The notes beneath the pieces were generated by a model. It ran no database searches. It worked only from the letters and a program-made list of their open reading frames with translations, and had not been told where the DNA came from. From NCBI GenBank assembly GCA_023457135.1, contig JAEWMO010000038.1:1-29668 (forward strand): a DNA stretch of 29,668 bases, written 5' to 3'. The translations under genes and the position numbers were made by a program. This document shows positions 13,836-21,487 of the stretch, one piece after another (within the stretch, counting starts at the first letter, position 1; each line of letters starts with the position of its first letter). This DNA is from Methanobacteriota archaeon. GTDB lineage: Archaea; Halobacteriota; Methanomicrobia; Methanomicrobiales; Methanoculleaceae.

Positions 13836-13881
13836 TACAGGAAGGGCAGAACAGGGAGCCCACCCGGGAGCACGGAGCAGT

Positions 13882-14523
13882 TCACCGGGAAGAGTGCCGA
13901 CGTTGGGACTCACGGGAGAAGGTGCCGATGGTCTTCTGTAACGAGCGGATGCATCTCTCCAGACTTTCAGAATGGGCCGACGCAACCTCCGGCCTCCACC
14001 CCCGTTCGGCATCGTTGACGAACTCCGAGAGAAGCGACAGGTACGCGGGACCCTCCGTCCGCCGGCTGCCCGGCCCGGGGACGATGCCCTTCCTGATCGC
14101 CGATGAACTCGACGCTCTTGCGCAGTTAATCAGGTACTCCTTCGGGTAATCGATCGCTTCGGGCGTTCTGGTGATATGTGCCTCCGGAATCTGCAAATAT
14201 CTCGCCAACCTCTCCCTGTCGGCCAGTATCCAGGCCTCAACCTCCCTCACGGCCACACGGAAGTTCATGAAGTGCGAGGGAACAGGCAGCCAGCTCCGAA
14301 CAGCCTCCGGCGCGCACCCGGTATCATGATCCAGGTCGACGACCACCAGCCAGGGCCGGGTACGGGCAGAGGCGTTAAAACCAGGCAGTTTACCCAGCAA
14401 ATCGGACTTCTTCTGCCTGTAGAGGTCTCCGGGCAGGGCCCCGACGTGCCGGAGCAGCCGCCTCACAACCACTTCATCCAGCGATCCCTCGAAGGCGCAC
14501 TGGAACGATATTATATCGTCCAT
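13882..14523 (-). CDS. DUF4276-like TOPRIM protein, partner of the adjacent ATPase
   Basis: 213 residues from the ATG at 14523. The TOPRIM signature is visible: an acidic loop FEGSLDE near residue 12, then LVVVDLDHD with a DxD pattern at about 60-68. A conserved segment follows, FRVAVREVEAWILADRERLA and PEAIDYPKEYL, typical of DUF4276 proteins. TOPRIM domains cut or nick nucleic acid using acidic residues and Mg2+. The ATG lies one base after the ATPase stop. ATPase plus TOPRIM pairs occur in antiphage systems of the OLD, Gabija and PARIS kinds, so a defence effector role is inferred. Longer in-frame starts exist inside the ATPase gene but would overlap it heavily. Confidence 0.75.
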   Translation of the reverse strand: MDDIISFQCAFEGSLDEVVVRRLLRHVGALPGDLYRQKKSDLLGKLPGFNASARTRPWLVVVDLDHDTGCAPEAVRSWLPVPSHFMNFRVAVREVEAWILADRERLARYLQIPEAHITRTPEAIDYPKEYLINCARASSSSAIRKGIVPGPGSRRTEGPAYLSLLSEFVNDAERGWRPEVASAHSESLERCIRSLQKTIGTFSRESQRRHSSR

Positions 14524-14524
14524 C

Positions 14525-15694
14525 CTACTCTCCGAACCGGGCCAGCTCCGCCGTGTCGCCGGGACTGGTCTTCGGGATGACGACGTCCGCAAGGGATAGG
14601 CCGTTCTTTAACAGATCGTCGATCTCCTCGATATCGCCAGCCGGTGTAACCGTTGTACCCTCCTCCGAGAGCCGGAGCAGCAGCACTTCGTCGAGTCCGA
14701 TGCCCTCGTCCTGCAACAGTTCGGGGGAGTGGGTACTGACGAGTATCTGGCGATCGTTCGTCAGCTGCAACCGGGAGAACATCTGCGGGATGTACCTGAT
14801 TATCGCAGGATGGAGCGAGAGCTCCGGCTCCTCAAGGAGGAGCGGTCCTCCGTCATCCAGCAGTGCCCAGAGAAGGCCGATGAGCCTGAGCGTCCCGTCG
14901 GAGAGTTGCTGCTCTGTCTGCCAGGCTCCCTGAGGCCTCCAGTGCTTATACCTCCCGCAGAGATGCGGTTTGCCTTTGCTGTCGAACTCAACCTTGATCT
15001 CTCGTAACTGCGGTACCGCAACGTTGAGCGCCCCCTCGATCCGGCCCAGCATGGAGTCTCGCTCTTCTTCAGACCTGCTCATGATCTGTTCGAGAAAATC
15101 TCCACCATACGGATCGTTTTTGTAACCAACAGACCGCTCCGGTTCGCGGACCAGCTGCGGGATGAGGTGCAGGTAACGGATGGTCTTCAGAAAGTCGGCA
15201 ATCTCCCGAAACTCTTTGTTGACGTTGACCTGCTCCAGGTACGTCTGGGTTAACCTCTCGGGATCCTCCTCATCCTGCTCGGAGGGACGTGCGATCACCT
15301 CGTCACCGCACCTCGTAACCCGTTCCTTCACGATAACCGGCTGGTTACGCTCATCCTGCCCGAACGATAATTCGTATTCCCAGAGATCATCGCACTCAGC
15401 GCTACCCAGCCGCACCATTAAGCCTACATTGGGATGCCGCCTCGCAGAGAGCGCCCTGAGGCTGGAGACACCGCCTCTCTGTTTTACCGCTCCCTGAAAT
15501 CCGCCGCCTACAGACACAATGTCGTGCAAAAATCGGAACGCATCCAGAAAGTTGGATTTCCCGGATGCATTGGGTCCGACAAGGAAAACCCGCTCCTGCA
15601 GGTCAACCTCGACCCGCTGAAAGTTGCGCCAGTTCCAGAGCGAGATATGGGTAAATCTATCCGGCTTCTCTACCCGTCTGGAGCGGTTTTCCAT
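14525..15694 (-). CDS. OLD/RecF-like AAA ATPase (AAA_21 type), probable defence ATPase
   Basis: 389 residues with an ABC-like ATPase head: Walker A GPNASGKSNFLDAF near residue 40, a signature-like LSDGTLRLIGL, Walker B LLLEEPELSLHP, and the His switch VSTHSPELL. A middle section (about 90-260) is helical and charged. No nuclease domain is fused; the TOPRIM part is the separate downstream gene. Such proteins sense foreign DNA or phage proteins and control an effector. The promoter lies about 30 bases upstream. The pair is on the minus strand, opposite to all surrounding genes, and sits between a partial and a complete mptD, which suggests acquisition. Confidence 0.85.
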   Translation of the reverse strand: MENRSRRVEKPDRFTHISLWNWRNFQRVEVDLQERVFLVGPNASGKSNFLDAFRFLHDIVSVGGGFQGAVKQRGGVSSLRALSARRHPNVGLMVRLGSAECDDLWEYELSFGQDERNQPVIVKERVTRCGDEVIARPSEQDEEDPERLTQTYLEQVNVNKEFREIADFLKTIRYLHLIPQLVREPERSVGYKNDPYGGDFLEQIMSRSEEERDSMLGRIEGALNVAVPQLREIKVEFDSKGKPHLCGRYKHWRPQGAWQTEQQLSDGTLRLIGLLWALLDDGGPLLLEEPELSLHPAIIRYIPQMFSRLQLTNDRQILVSTHSPELLQDEGIGLDEVLLLRLSEEGTTVTPAGDIEEIDDLLKNGLSLADVVIPKTSPGDTAELARFGE

Positions 15695-15716
15695 AATGAT
15701 AACCGATTGAAGCGCC

Positions 15717-15729
15717 GTGTATATTACCC
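15717..15729 (-). promoter_or_regulatory. TATA box for the ATPase/TOPRIM operon
   Basis: On the minus strand GGGTAATATACAC lies centred about 29 bases before the ATPase ATG at 15694, implying a leader of only a few bases. Confidence 0.6.
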
Positions 15730-15764
15730 TTTTGAAGACCGGAGGTCATCTCACGCCTCCTGCT

Positions 15765-16050
15765 CCCACCCTCCAGGTGCTCACGCTCGCTTCGCTCGCG
15801 GTTTGAAGCCTGATGGCTTCTCAAACTTCGTTCCTACGGAACGTCGCACTTCGCACCTGACGGTGCTCAAGCTCCGGACGTTTCATCCGTCGCACTTCGC
15901 GTGAGACCGTATTGTTGCCCGTTGAACTCACGCGAAGAACGACGCTCTTACAGAGCGGAGTTGGAGCACTGCAGGTGTGAGCCGCGCGATGGTCCGTCAG
16001 GACCGGAGCGTGAGAAGCCATCCGGCTTCGAGCCACAAAGAACACGAAGG
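15765..16050. repeat. Large imperfect inverted repeat made of small hairpins
   Basis: No gene is supported here. The core is an 11-bp perfect inverted repeat, CTTCGCGTGAG (15895-15905) and CTCACGCGAAG (15927-15937), around 21 bases. Each flank carries a string of short hairpins. Left: GAAGCC-TGAT-GGCTTC (15805-15820), CGTTCC-TAC-GGAACG (15829-15843), GCACC-TGAC-GGTGC (15853-15866). Right: CGCTCT-TAC-AGAGCG (about 15943-15957), GGTCC-GTCA-GGACC (about 15991-16004), GAAGCC-ATCC-GGCTTC (16015-16030). The right flank, reverse-complemented, aligns with the left, including GATGGCTTCTCA and GTGCTC-AA-CTCCG. Outer arms CTCACGCTC (15780-15788) and GAGCGTGAG (16006-16014) also pair. Confidence 0.75.
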
Positions 16051-16116
16051 CCAGTTGTTAACGCCCCTCATGGTGGGGCGCACCTTCTTACTCCCATACC
16101 CCCAAACCTACTAACC

Positions 16117-16470
16117 ATGATCACCGACCGCGAGAAAGCGGCGTTCGAAGCCGGGATCAAGCTCGGCGCCCTCTACCACCAGTTCGTCGGGACCCCCATC
16201 GCCCGCGAGACCGCCGGCGCCGTTGAGACCGCCATCGAGCAGGCCGTCGGGCTCCAGCCTTACGTGACCAACATCACCGTCCGGCTGAACCGCGATATGA
16301 TGGTCTCGAACCGGTTCGGCTACTCGGAACTTGCCGGGAAGATGTTTGACGTCGCGATCACGACCGAGGTCGGCTCGACCGTCTGCCGGGCCCGGCTGCA
16401 CTTTGAAGACGACTACCCCATGATGGAGATCGTCGAGTTCCATGAAGCCACCCGCGATACCGATTACTGA
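16117..16470 (+). CDS. mptD: Archaeal dihydroneopterin aldolase MptD
   Basis: 117 residues, the usual length of this family (DUF372). It catalyses the aldol cleavage of dihydroneopterin to 6-hydroxymethyl-dihydropterin on the way to methanopterin, the C1 carrier of methanogens. Recognised segments are ITDREKAAFEAGIKLGALYH, the central TNITVRLNRDMM, and the C-terminal DDYPMMEIVEF. The frame is open much further upstream through the hairpin array, but the ATG at 16117 gives the family's normal N-terminus. The TatD-like gene overlaps its 3' end by 29 bases. A 5' fragment of this gene is duplicated at 13643. No strong TATA box was seen. Confidence 0.88.
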   Translation: MITDREKAAFEAGIKLGALYHQFVGTPIARETAGAVETAIEQAVGLQPYVTNITVRLNRDMMVSNRFGYSELAGKMFDVAITTEVGSTVCRARLHFEDDYPMMEIVEFHEATRDTDY

Positions 16471-17272
16471 CGACCATATCCACATCGACCCCGTGAACGG
16501 CCGGGGGGTAGAGGCCGCGAAGGACTTCCGCCGCGGCGGGGGGACGCATATCTTCCTGGTCACGAAACCCTCCTGGTCGCTCGGGGTCGAACCCTCGTCG
16601 GGCGAGGACTACCGGGCGGTCTTCGACGCGACGCTCCGGGTGGCGGAGATGGTCCGGGAGACCGGGCTCGTCGTCTACCCGGTCCTCGGCGTCCACCCGG
16701 CGGAGATAGGCCGGCTTACGGCGCGGATGAGCCTTGAAGAGGCCGCCGGCGTCATGATGGCCGGGCTCGACCTTGCCGCCCGCTACGTCGAGGACGGGCG
16801 GGCCGTCGCCCTCAAGAGTGGCCGCCCCCACTACGAGGTCGCGCCGGAGGTGCTCGCAGCCTCAAACACGGTCCTCTACCACGCGCTCGAACTCGCCGCC
16901 GACTGCGACTGCGCCGTCCAGCTCCACGCCGAGAGCGGGCCCTGCACCGACGTCGTCGATATGGCCGAGCGGGCCGGGATCCCCATCGAGCGGGTCGTCA
17001 AGCACTTCGCGACGCCGGATACGCCGCTCATGCCCTCTTTCATCGCGCGGCACGAGGAGATCCCCGCACTTGCGCGGTCAGGCCGGCGGTTCACGATGGA
17101 GAGCGACTACATGGACGAGAACTCCCGGCCCGGCGCGGTCATCGGGCCGAAGTCGGTCCCGCGGTTCACGCGCCGGTATCTCGAAGAGGGGCTCATCACC
17201 GAAGAGGATGCCTGGCGCATCCATGCCGAGACCCCGTCACGCACCTACGGCGTGGATATCGTCGTTCCTTAA
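16442..17272 (+). CDS. TatD-related TIM-barrel metal-dependent hydrolase
   Basis: 276 residues. The N-terminal metal motif is DDHIHIDP with His12 and His14. Later ligand candidates are GVHPAE, QLHAESG, a KHFATPD segment and ESDYMDE near the C-terminus. This order matches the archaeal TatD-like predicted hydrolases (COG1099). The substrate is not known; relatives include DNases and amidohydrolases. It overlaps mptD by 29 bases, so translation is coupled and a link to pterin metabolism is possible but unproven. A short T-run (17287-17291) follows the stop and could be a weak terminator. Confidence 0.8.
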   Translation: MKPPAIPITDDHIHIDPVNGRGVEAAKDFRRGGGTHIFLVTKPSWSLGVEPSSGEDYRAVFDATLRVAEMVRETGLVVYPVLGVHPAEIGRLTARMSLEEAAGVMMAGLDLAARYVEDGRAVALKSGRPHYEVAPEVLAASNTVLYHALELAADCDCAVQLHAESGPCTDVVDMAERAGIPIERVVKHFATPDTPLMPSFIARHEEIPALARSGRRFTMESDYMDENSRPGAVIGPKSVPRFTRRYLEEGLITEEDAWRIHAETPSRTYGVDIVVP

Positions 17273-17317
17273 CGGAACGGCGCACCTTTTTGACGACTCC
17301 CATCCAAGAGATCTGCA

Positions 17318-17611
17318 ATGTACTTGAAAGTGCACCGCATACCGGGTGCCGGTGAAGTGGTGGCCGTCTGCGACGCCGAGCTCCTGAATGTCACCCTGAT
17401 GCACGGAGACGTGAAGATCTGCATCAGCGGAGGGTTTTACGGCACGGAGCGTGTCGACGAGGAAGAGGTCAGGAAGGCGCTCTGCGACGCGGCGAACGCA
17501 AATATTATCGGGAAGCGTGCCGTAGCCCTGGCCGTCGCGATGGATCTGATCACCGAAGCGGACTGCATCATGATCGGCGACGTGCCCCACGTCCAGATAT
17601 TCAGGGTCTGA
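17318..17611 (+). CDS. DUF424 protein, conserved archaeal, probably RNA-related
   Basis: 97 residues, the normal size for DUF424 (COG2412). Recognised parts are MYLKVHRIPGAGEVVAVCD, ISGGFYGTERVDEEEV and the ending NIIGKRAVALAVAMDLI with VPHVQIFRV. The family is conserved in Euryarchaeota, and its genes commonly lie beside ribosome and translation genes. Here it is three bases from the NMD3 gene, which fits a translation-related role. No catalytic residues are evident. Confidence 0.85.
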   Translation: MYLKVHRIPGAGEVVAVCDAELLNVTLMHGDVKICISGGFYGTERVDEEEVRKALCDAANANIIGKRAVALAVAMDLITEADCIMIGDVPHVQIFRV

Positions 17612-17614
17612 ACC

Positions 17615-18658
17615 ATGAACATACAGACGAGCATCTGCCCCCGCTGCGGGCAGCCAAGCGAAGAAGGACTCTGCCCGCAGTGCCGGGCCGCGGAGGTCCG
17701 GCTGCTTACCTGCCAGCCCCGCGTGATTGCCGTCTACTGTCCGGTCTGCGAGTCGCAGAAACGCGGGAAGACCTGGTCCGACCTGCAGATGCCGCGCGAG
17801 GACCTCATCGCCGAACTGGCCGTATCGGCAACGAGCATCCACGAGGACGCAAAGAATATCCAGGTCAACGTCCGGGCCCAGGAGACCGGACCGAACAGGA
17901 CGACCTGCACCATCGAGGTGGAGGCGACTCTCTATACGGTCCCGGTCCGGGAGACCTGCACGACCGAGATCCTCTGGCAGAAGGAGTCCTGCGACCGGTG
18001 CAGCCGGATCTCCGGGGGCTACTACGAGGGGATCGTCCAGGTGCGGGCGACGGGGAGGAGGATCAACGCCTACGAGCGCGAGGTCGCGACGAGCATCGCA
18101 GAGCAGGCAGAAGAGTCGCTCCAGCAGGGGGGCGACCGCTACTCGTTCATATCGGACCTCCAGGACACGAAGGACGGCGTCGACATCACCGTCGGGACGC
18201 AGCACCTCGGCCAGGAGATCTCGCGGATGATCACGGGGGCGCTCGGCGGCCGGTTCACGACCCACCCGAAGCTCGTCGGGGAGAAGGAGGGGAGGGCGCT
18301 CTACCGGATCACCTACTCCATCAGGCTCCCGTTCTACCAGAAGGGCGACGTGGTGGTCTCGCGTGGCGGCTACTTCGAGGTGCGCGACATCGACGGGCAG
18401 CGCCTCCGGGTCTTCGACCTCCAGAGCGGCCAGGGCCGGACCCTCGCCGAGGACGAGGTCGAACGGCTTCTCGGGAACGTCCGCGAGGCCGAGTCCGCGA
18501 TCGTCGTCTATACGCAGCCGAACGTCGTGGGGCTGATGGACCCGAAGACCTTCCAGACCCGCGAGGTCAACCCGGTCCCCTGGACGTTCCCGGTGGAGGG
18601 GCAGCCGATCCGGGTGCTCCGCGACGAGGAGCAGGACCGCCTGGTCATCGTCGGGTGA
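17615..18658 (+). CDS. NMD3 family ribosome-associated protein
   Basis: 347 residues. N-terminal zinc motifs are CPRCG with CPQC at about 8-23, then YCPVC, and later CDRCSRISGGYYEGIVQVR, the NMD3 signature. The C-terminal half carries beta-rich domains (YSIRLPFYQKGDVV, then RVFDLQSGQ). Eukaryotic NMD3 is the export adaptor for the 60S subunit; archaeal homologues probably act in late large-subunit assembly or anti-association. The start ATG at 17615 is three bases after the DUF424 stop. It is followed after eight bases by the Taw2 gene. Confidence 0.9.
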   Translation: MNIQTSICPRCGQPSEEGLCPQCRAAEVRLLTCQPRVIAVYCPVCESQKRGKTWSDLQMPREDLIAELAVSATSIHEDAKNIQVNVRAQETGPNRTTCTIEVEATLYTVPVRETCTTEILWQKESCDRCSRISGGYYEGIVQVRATGRRINAYEREVATSIAEQAEESLQQGGDRYSFISDLQDTKDGVDITVGTQHLGQEISRMITGALGGRFTTHPKLVGEKEGRALYRITYSIRLPFYQKGDVVVSRGGYFEVRDIDGQRLRVFDLQSGQGRTLAEDEVERLLGNVREAESAIVVYTQPNVVGLMDPKTFQTREVNPVPWTFPVEGQPIRVLRDEEQDRLVIVG

Positions 18659-18666
18659 GGGGCGCC

Positions 18667-19536
18667 ATGCGTGCGCGGAAGGTGCCGGCGGCAGGTCTTG
18701 CCGATACGCTCGGTGCCGAGTGGGTGGACCCCTCCCGCCGGCCCTACGTCCGGGACGGCACCGCGTGGGTCCCGGTCAGGGACGGGTATCCGGCCGATGC
18801 GGACCTCCCCGAGCGGGAGAACTACCGCGGGAGGGGCTACCATCTCATCGGGGATATCGCGGTCCTCCACGGCGATGCGCCGACCGAAGAGGAACTCACC
18901 GCGATCGTGCGCCACTGCCACCCCCGGGGCGTCGTCCGGATCAGGGGGTATACCGGCGAGATGCGCATCCCGGACGCGGAAATTCTCTACGGGACCGCCG
19001 GCGAGGTCCGCCACCGCGAGCAGGGCTACACCTTCATCCTCGACCCGACAAAGGTGATGTTTGCGCAGGGAAACCGGGAGGAGAAGGCAAGAGTTGCCGC
19101 TCTCGTCCGGCCCGGCGAGCGGGTCGCCGATATGTTCGCGGGGATCGGCTACTTCTCGATCCCGGCGGCCGCAAGCGGCGGACGGGTCCATGCGATGGAG
19201 ATCAATCCGACATCCTTTGAATACCTGAGACGCAATATTATGGCAAACCACGTCGCGGACCGCGTCACCGCAGAGGTCGGGGACTGCCGGGACAACCTTT
19301 CCGGGGTCTACGACCGGGTCCTGATGGGACACTTCGACGCCCCCTCGATGCTTGACGACGCCCTCGCCCATGTCCGGCGAGGAAGCATACTCCACGTCCA
19401 CAGCATCGGGGAGCAGGCGGACGCGATCCGGGAGCAGGTGGCCCGGGCCGGGTTTACGGCGGCGATCGCCTCACGCCGGGTGAAGAAGTACGGTCCGCAC
19501 GCGTGGCATATGGTGCAGGATGTGACGTTATCGTGA
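18667..19536 (+). CDS. taw2: tRNA wybutosine-pathway aminocarboxypropyltransferase, Taw2
   Basis: 289 residues from ATG 18667. The Rossmann fold has DMFAGIGYFSIP as the SAM site and HAMEINPTSFEYLRRNI. The segment KVMFAQGNREEKARVA resembles the GN-x-EK motif of Taw2/TYW2, and MGHFDAPS followed by ILHVHS replaces the NPP-type motif of Trm5 methyltransferases. Taw2 moves the aminocarboxypropyl group of SAM onto the tricyclic base at position 37 of tRNA-Phe. The frame is open far upstream as a shadow of NMD3; the ATG at 18667, eight bases after the NMD3 stop, is the sensible start. Trm5-type methyltransferase is the alternative. Confidence 0.8.
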   Translation: MRARKVPAAGLADTLGAEWVDPSRRPYVRDGTAWVPVRDGYPADADLPERENYRGRGYHLIGDIAVLHGDAPTEEELTAIVRHCHPRGVVRIRGYTGEMRIPDAEILYGTAGEVRHREQGYTFILDPTKVMFAQGNREEKARVAALVRPGERVADMFAGIGYFSIPAAASGGRVHAMEINPTSFEYLRRNIMANHVADRVTAEVGDCRDNLSGVYDRVLMGHFDAPSMLDDALAHVRRGSILHVHSIGEQADAIREQVARAGFTAAIASRRVKKYGPHAWHMVQDVTLS

Positions 19537-20663
19537 AGACGCTTTCGGGAAAGACGGTGGTCCTCGCCGTGACGGGGAGCATCGCGGCCGTCGAGACGGT
19601 GAAACTCGCCCACGCCCTTCGCCGCGAGGGCGCGACGGTGCAGGCGGTCATGACGGAGGCGGCGGCCGGGATCATCCACCCCGACGCCCTGGCCTACGCG
19701 ACCGGCCGGCCCGTGGTGACCCGGATCACCGGCCTCGTTGAGCACGTCCTCTACTGCGGGGAGGGCGGGGCGGCGGACCTCCTCCTCATCGCGCCCTCGA
19801 CGGCGAACACGATCGGCAAGATCGCCTGCGGGATCGACGACACGACCGTGACGACCTTCGCCACGACGGCGCTCGGCCGCGGGATGCCGGTGGTCCTCGC
19901 CCCGGCGATGCACGAGAGCATGTACCGCCACCCGGGGGTCGCGGAGAACCTGCACAAACTCCGTTCCTGGGGCATCGATGTCATCGACCCCCGGATCGAG
20001 GAGGGGAAGGCGAAGGTCGCCGATAACGAGACGATCGTCCTCCACGCAGCGCGGGCGGCCTCCAGCCGGCCGCTTTCGGGCAAAAGGGTCCTCATCACGA
20101 GCGGTGCGTGCGCGGAGCCCCTCGACGACGTCCGGGTCCTGACCACCCGGTCGACGGGGCGGATGGGAAGGGCGCTCGCCCTCGAGGCCTTCCGGCTCGG
20201 CGCCGACGTGACGGTGGTCCACAACGGGTCGTTCCCGTGCGTCCGGAATATCCCCGTCACGACCGCCGGGGAGATGCGCGAGGCGGTCCTTTCGGTCTGC
20301 CGGGACAGGGGAGTCGATATCTACGTGAGTGCTGCGGCGATATCGGACTTTAGCCCCCAGCGGCAGGAGGGGAAGATCCCGAGCGGTGCGCCCCTGACCG
20401 TCCGGCTCAACCCGCTCCCGAAGATCATCGACGAGGTGATGGCATCCTGCCGCCCCGTGACGGTCGCCTTCAAACTGGGGTGGCACGAGGAGGAACGGGC
20501 GCGGGCGATGCTCGATGCCGGGGCACGGATGGTCGTCGTGAACGCACCCCCGGCGATGGGGGCGGCGGAGGGGTCGTTCCGGCTCATGACGGCCGATAGC
20601 GTCACGGACGTGACGGGGAGCAAAGAGGAGGTCGCGGCGGCGGTATGGTCAGGACTGCTGTAG
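19533..20663 (+). CDS. coaBC: Bifunctional phosphopantothenoylcysteine decarboxylase/phosphopantothenate-cysteine ligase
   Basis: 376 residues from a GTG at 19533 that overlaps the Taw2 stop (GTGA). The N-terminal CoaC half begins KTVVLAVTGSIAAVE (flavin site) and has APSTANTIGKIACG and APAMHESMYRHP. The C-terminal CoaB half begins KRVLITSGACAEPLDDVR, followed by TRSTGRMG and SAAISDF. It joins cysteine to 4'-phosphopantothenate and decarboxylates the product to phosphopantetheine in CoA synthesis. A start 30 bases upstream is open, but the GTG preserves the family N-terminus. It overlaps pantoate kinase by 19 bases, within a three-gene CoA cluster. Confidence 0.92.
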   Translation: MKTLSGKTVVLAVTGSIAAVETVKLAHALRREGATVQAVMTEAAAGIIHPDALAYATGRPVVTRITGLVEHVLYCGEGGAADLLLIAPSTANTIGKIACGIDDTTVTTFATTALGRGMPVVLAPAMHESMYRHPGVAENLHKLRSWGIDVIDPRIEEGKAKVADNETIVLHAARAASSRPLSGKRVLITSGACAEPLDDVRVLTTRSTGRMGRALALEAFRLGADVTVVHNGSFPCVRNIPVTTAGEMREAVLSVCRDRGVDIYVSAAAISDFSPQRQEGKIPSGAPLTVRLNPLPKIIDEVMASCRPVTVAFKLGWHEEERARAMLDAGARMVVVNAPPAMGAAEGSFRLMTADSVTDVTGSKEEVAAAVWSGLL

Positions 20664-21487
20664 CCTTCTCCCCCGGCCACATATCCGGTTTCTTCCGGCG
20701 GGTCGAGGGGGAGGAACCCGCGGCCACCGGGAGCGTCGGGGCCGGCGTGGTCATCAATGAAGGGGTGCGCTCGACCGTCAGCCCCGCCCGTGCAACAAGC
20801 GTCCGGGTGGTCCGGGAGGGCCACGAGACCGCCGGATCGCCGCCGGTCGAGTACGCCCTCGACCGGCTCGGGGTCACGGCCCATGTCACCACAGAGTGCC
20901 GGCTCCCGATCGGCGCCGGGTTCGGCCTCTCGGCGGCGGCGCTCCTCGCGACGCTCACGGCTGCGAATCACCTCTTCGACCTCGGTCTCTCCGCGGACGA
21001 GGTCGCCGCCCGTGCCCACGAGGCCGAGGTCCTCCACCGCTCCGGCCTCGGCGACGTCGCCGCGAGCCAGGCGGGCGGGATCGTCTGCCGGACGGGGCCG
21101 GGGATCCATGCCGGGATCACGCGCATCTACCCGGAGGAGCCGCTCTATGCCATGAGCCTCGGCCCGCTCCCGACCGCCTCGGTCCTCTCCTCGGAGGACG
21201 CGATGGCCCGGATCGCCGCCGCGTTCCCGGGCCGCTGCCCCCGGGACCTCCCCGACTTCTGCCGCCTCTCGCGAGGGTTCGCCGAGAAGAGCGGCCTCAT
21301 CGCGCCGGGGGTGCGGCAGGTGCTCGATGCCTGCGACGGGGCAGGAGTCCCGGCAAGCATGACGATGCTCGGAAACGGCGTCTTTGCCGCAGGTGTATCC
21401 GCGGAGCGGGTGCTCTCCGGGTTCGGGGAGGTCTACCGCCTCTCCGTCGCCCCCAGCGGCCCATACCTTATCGAAGTGAGACCATGA
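20645..21487 (+). CDS. Pantoate kinase (GHMP family)
   Basis: 280 residues. The GHMP kinase ATP loop is LPIGAGFGLSAAALLA at about 87-102, preceded by AFSPGHISGFF at the N-terminus and followed by LGDVAASQAGG and a C-terminal MLGNGVFAAG strand. This is the archaeal pantoate kinase that makes 4-phosphopantoate, replacing the bacterial pantothenate synthetase and kinase order. It lies directly before its partner enzyme with an ATGA overlap, and its start is inside the end of coaBC. Length and motifs are normal. Confidence 0.9.
   Translation: MVRTAVAFSPGHISGFFRRVEGEEPAATGSVGAGVVINEGVRSTVSPARATSVRVVREGHETAGSPPVEYALDRLGVTAHVTTECRLPIGAGFGLSAAALLATLTAANHLFDLGLSADEVAARAHEAEVLHRSGLGDVAASQAGGIVCRTGPGIHAGITRIYPEEPLYAMSLGPLPTASVLSSEDAMARIAAAFPGRCPRDLPDFCRLSRGFAEKSGLIAPGVRQVLDACDGAGVPASMTMLGNGVFAAGVSAERVLSGFGEVYRLSVAPSGPYLIEVRP

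Noticed and set aside
15780..16050. Reading the hairpin array as a CRISPR array
   Set aside because: The hairpins are different from one another, not evenly spaced, and no constant repeat separates unique spacers.
17680..18666. Upstream extension of the Taw2 frame through the NMD3 gene
   Set aside because: The extension is an Arg/Gly/Pro-rich shadow of NMD3; the family N-terminus begins at 18667.
20896..21483. Upstream extension of the phosphopantothenate synthetase frame
   Set aside because: It is an Arg/Pro-rich shadow of pantoate kinase; the family start is at 21484.
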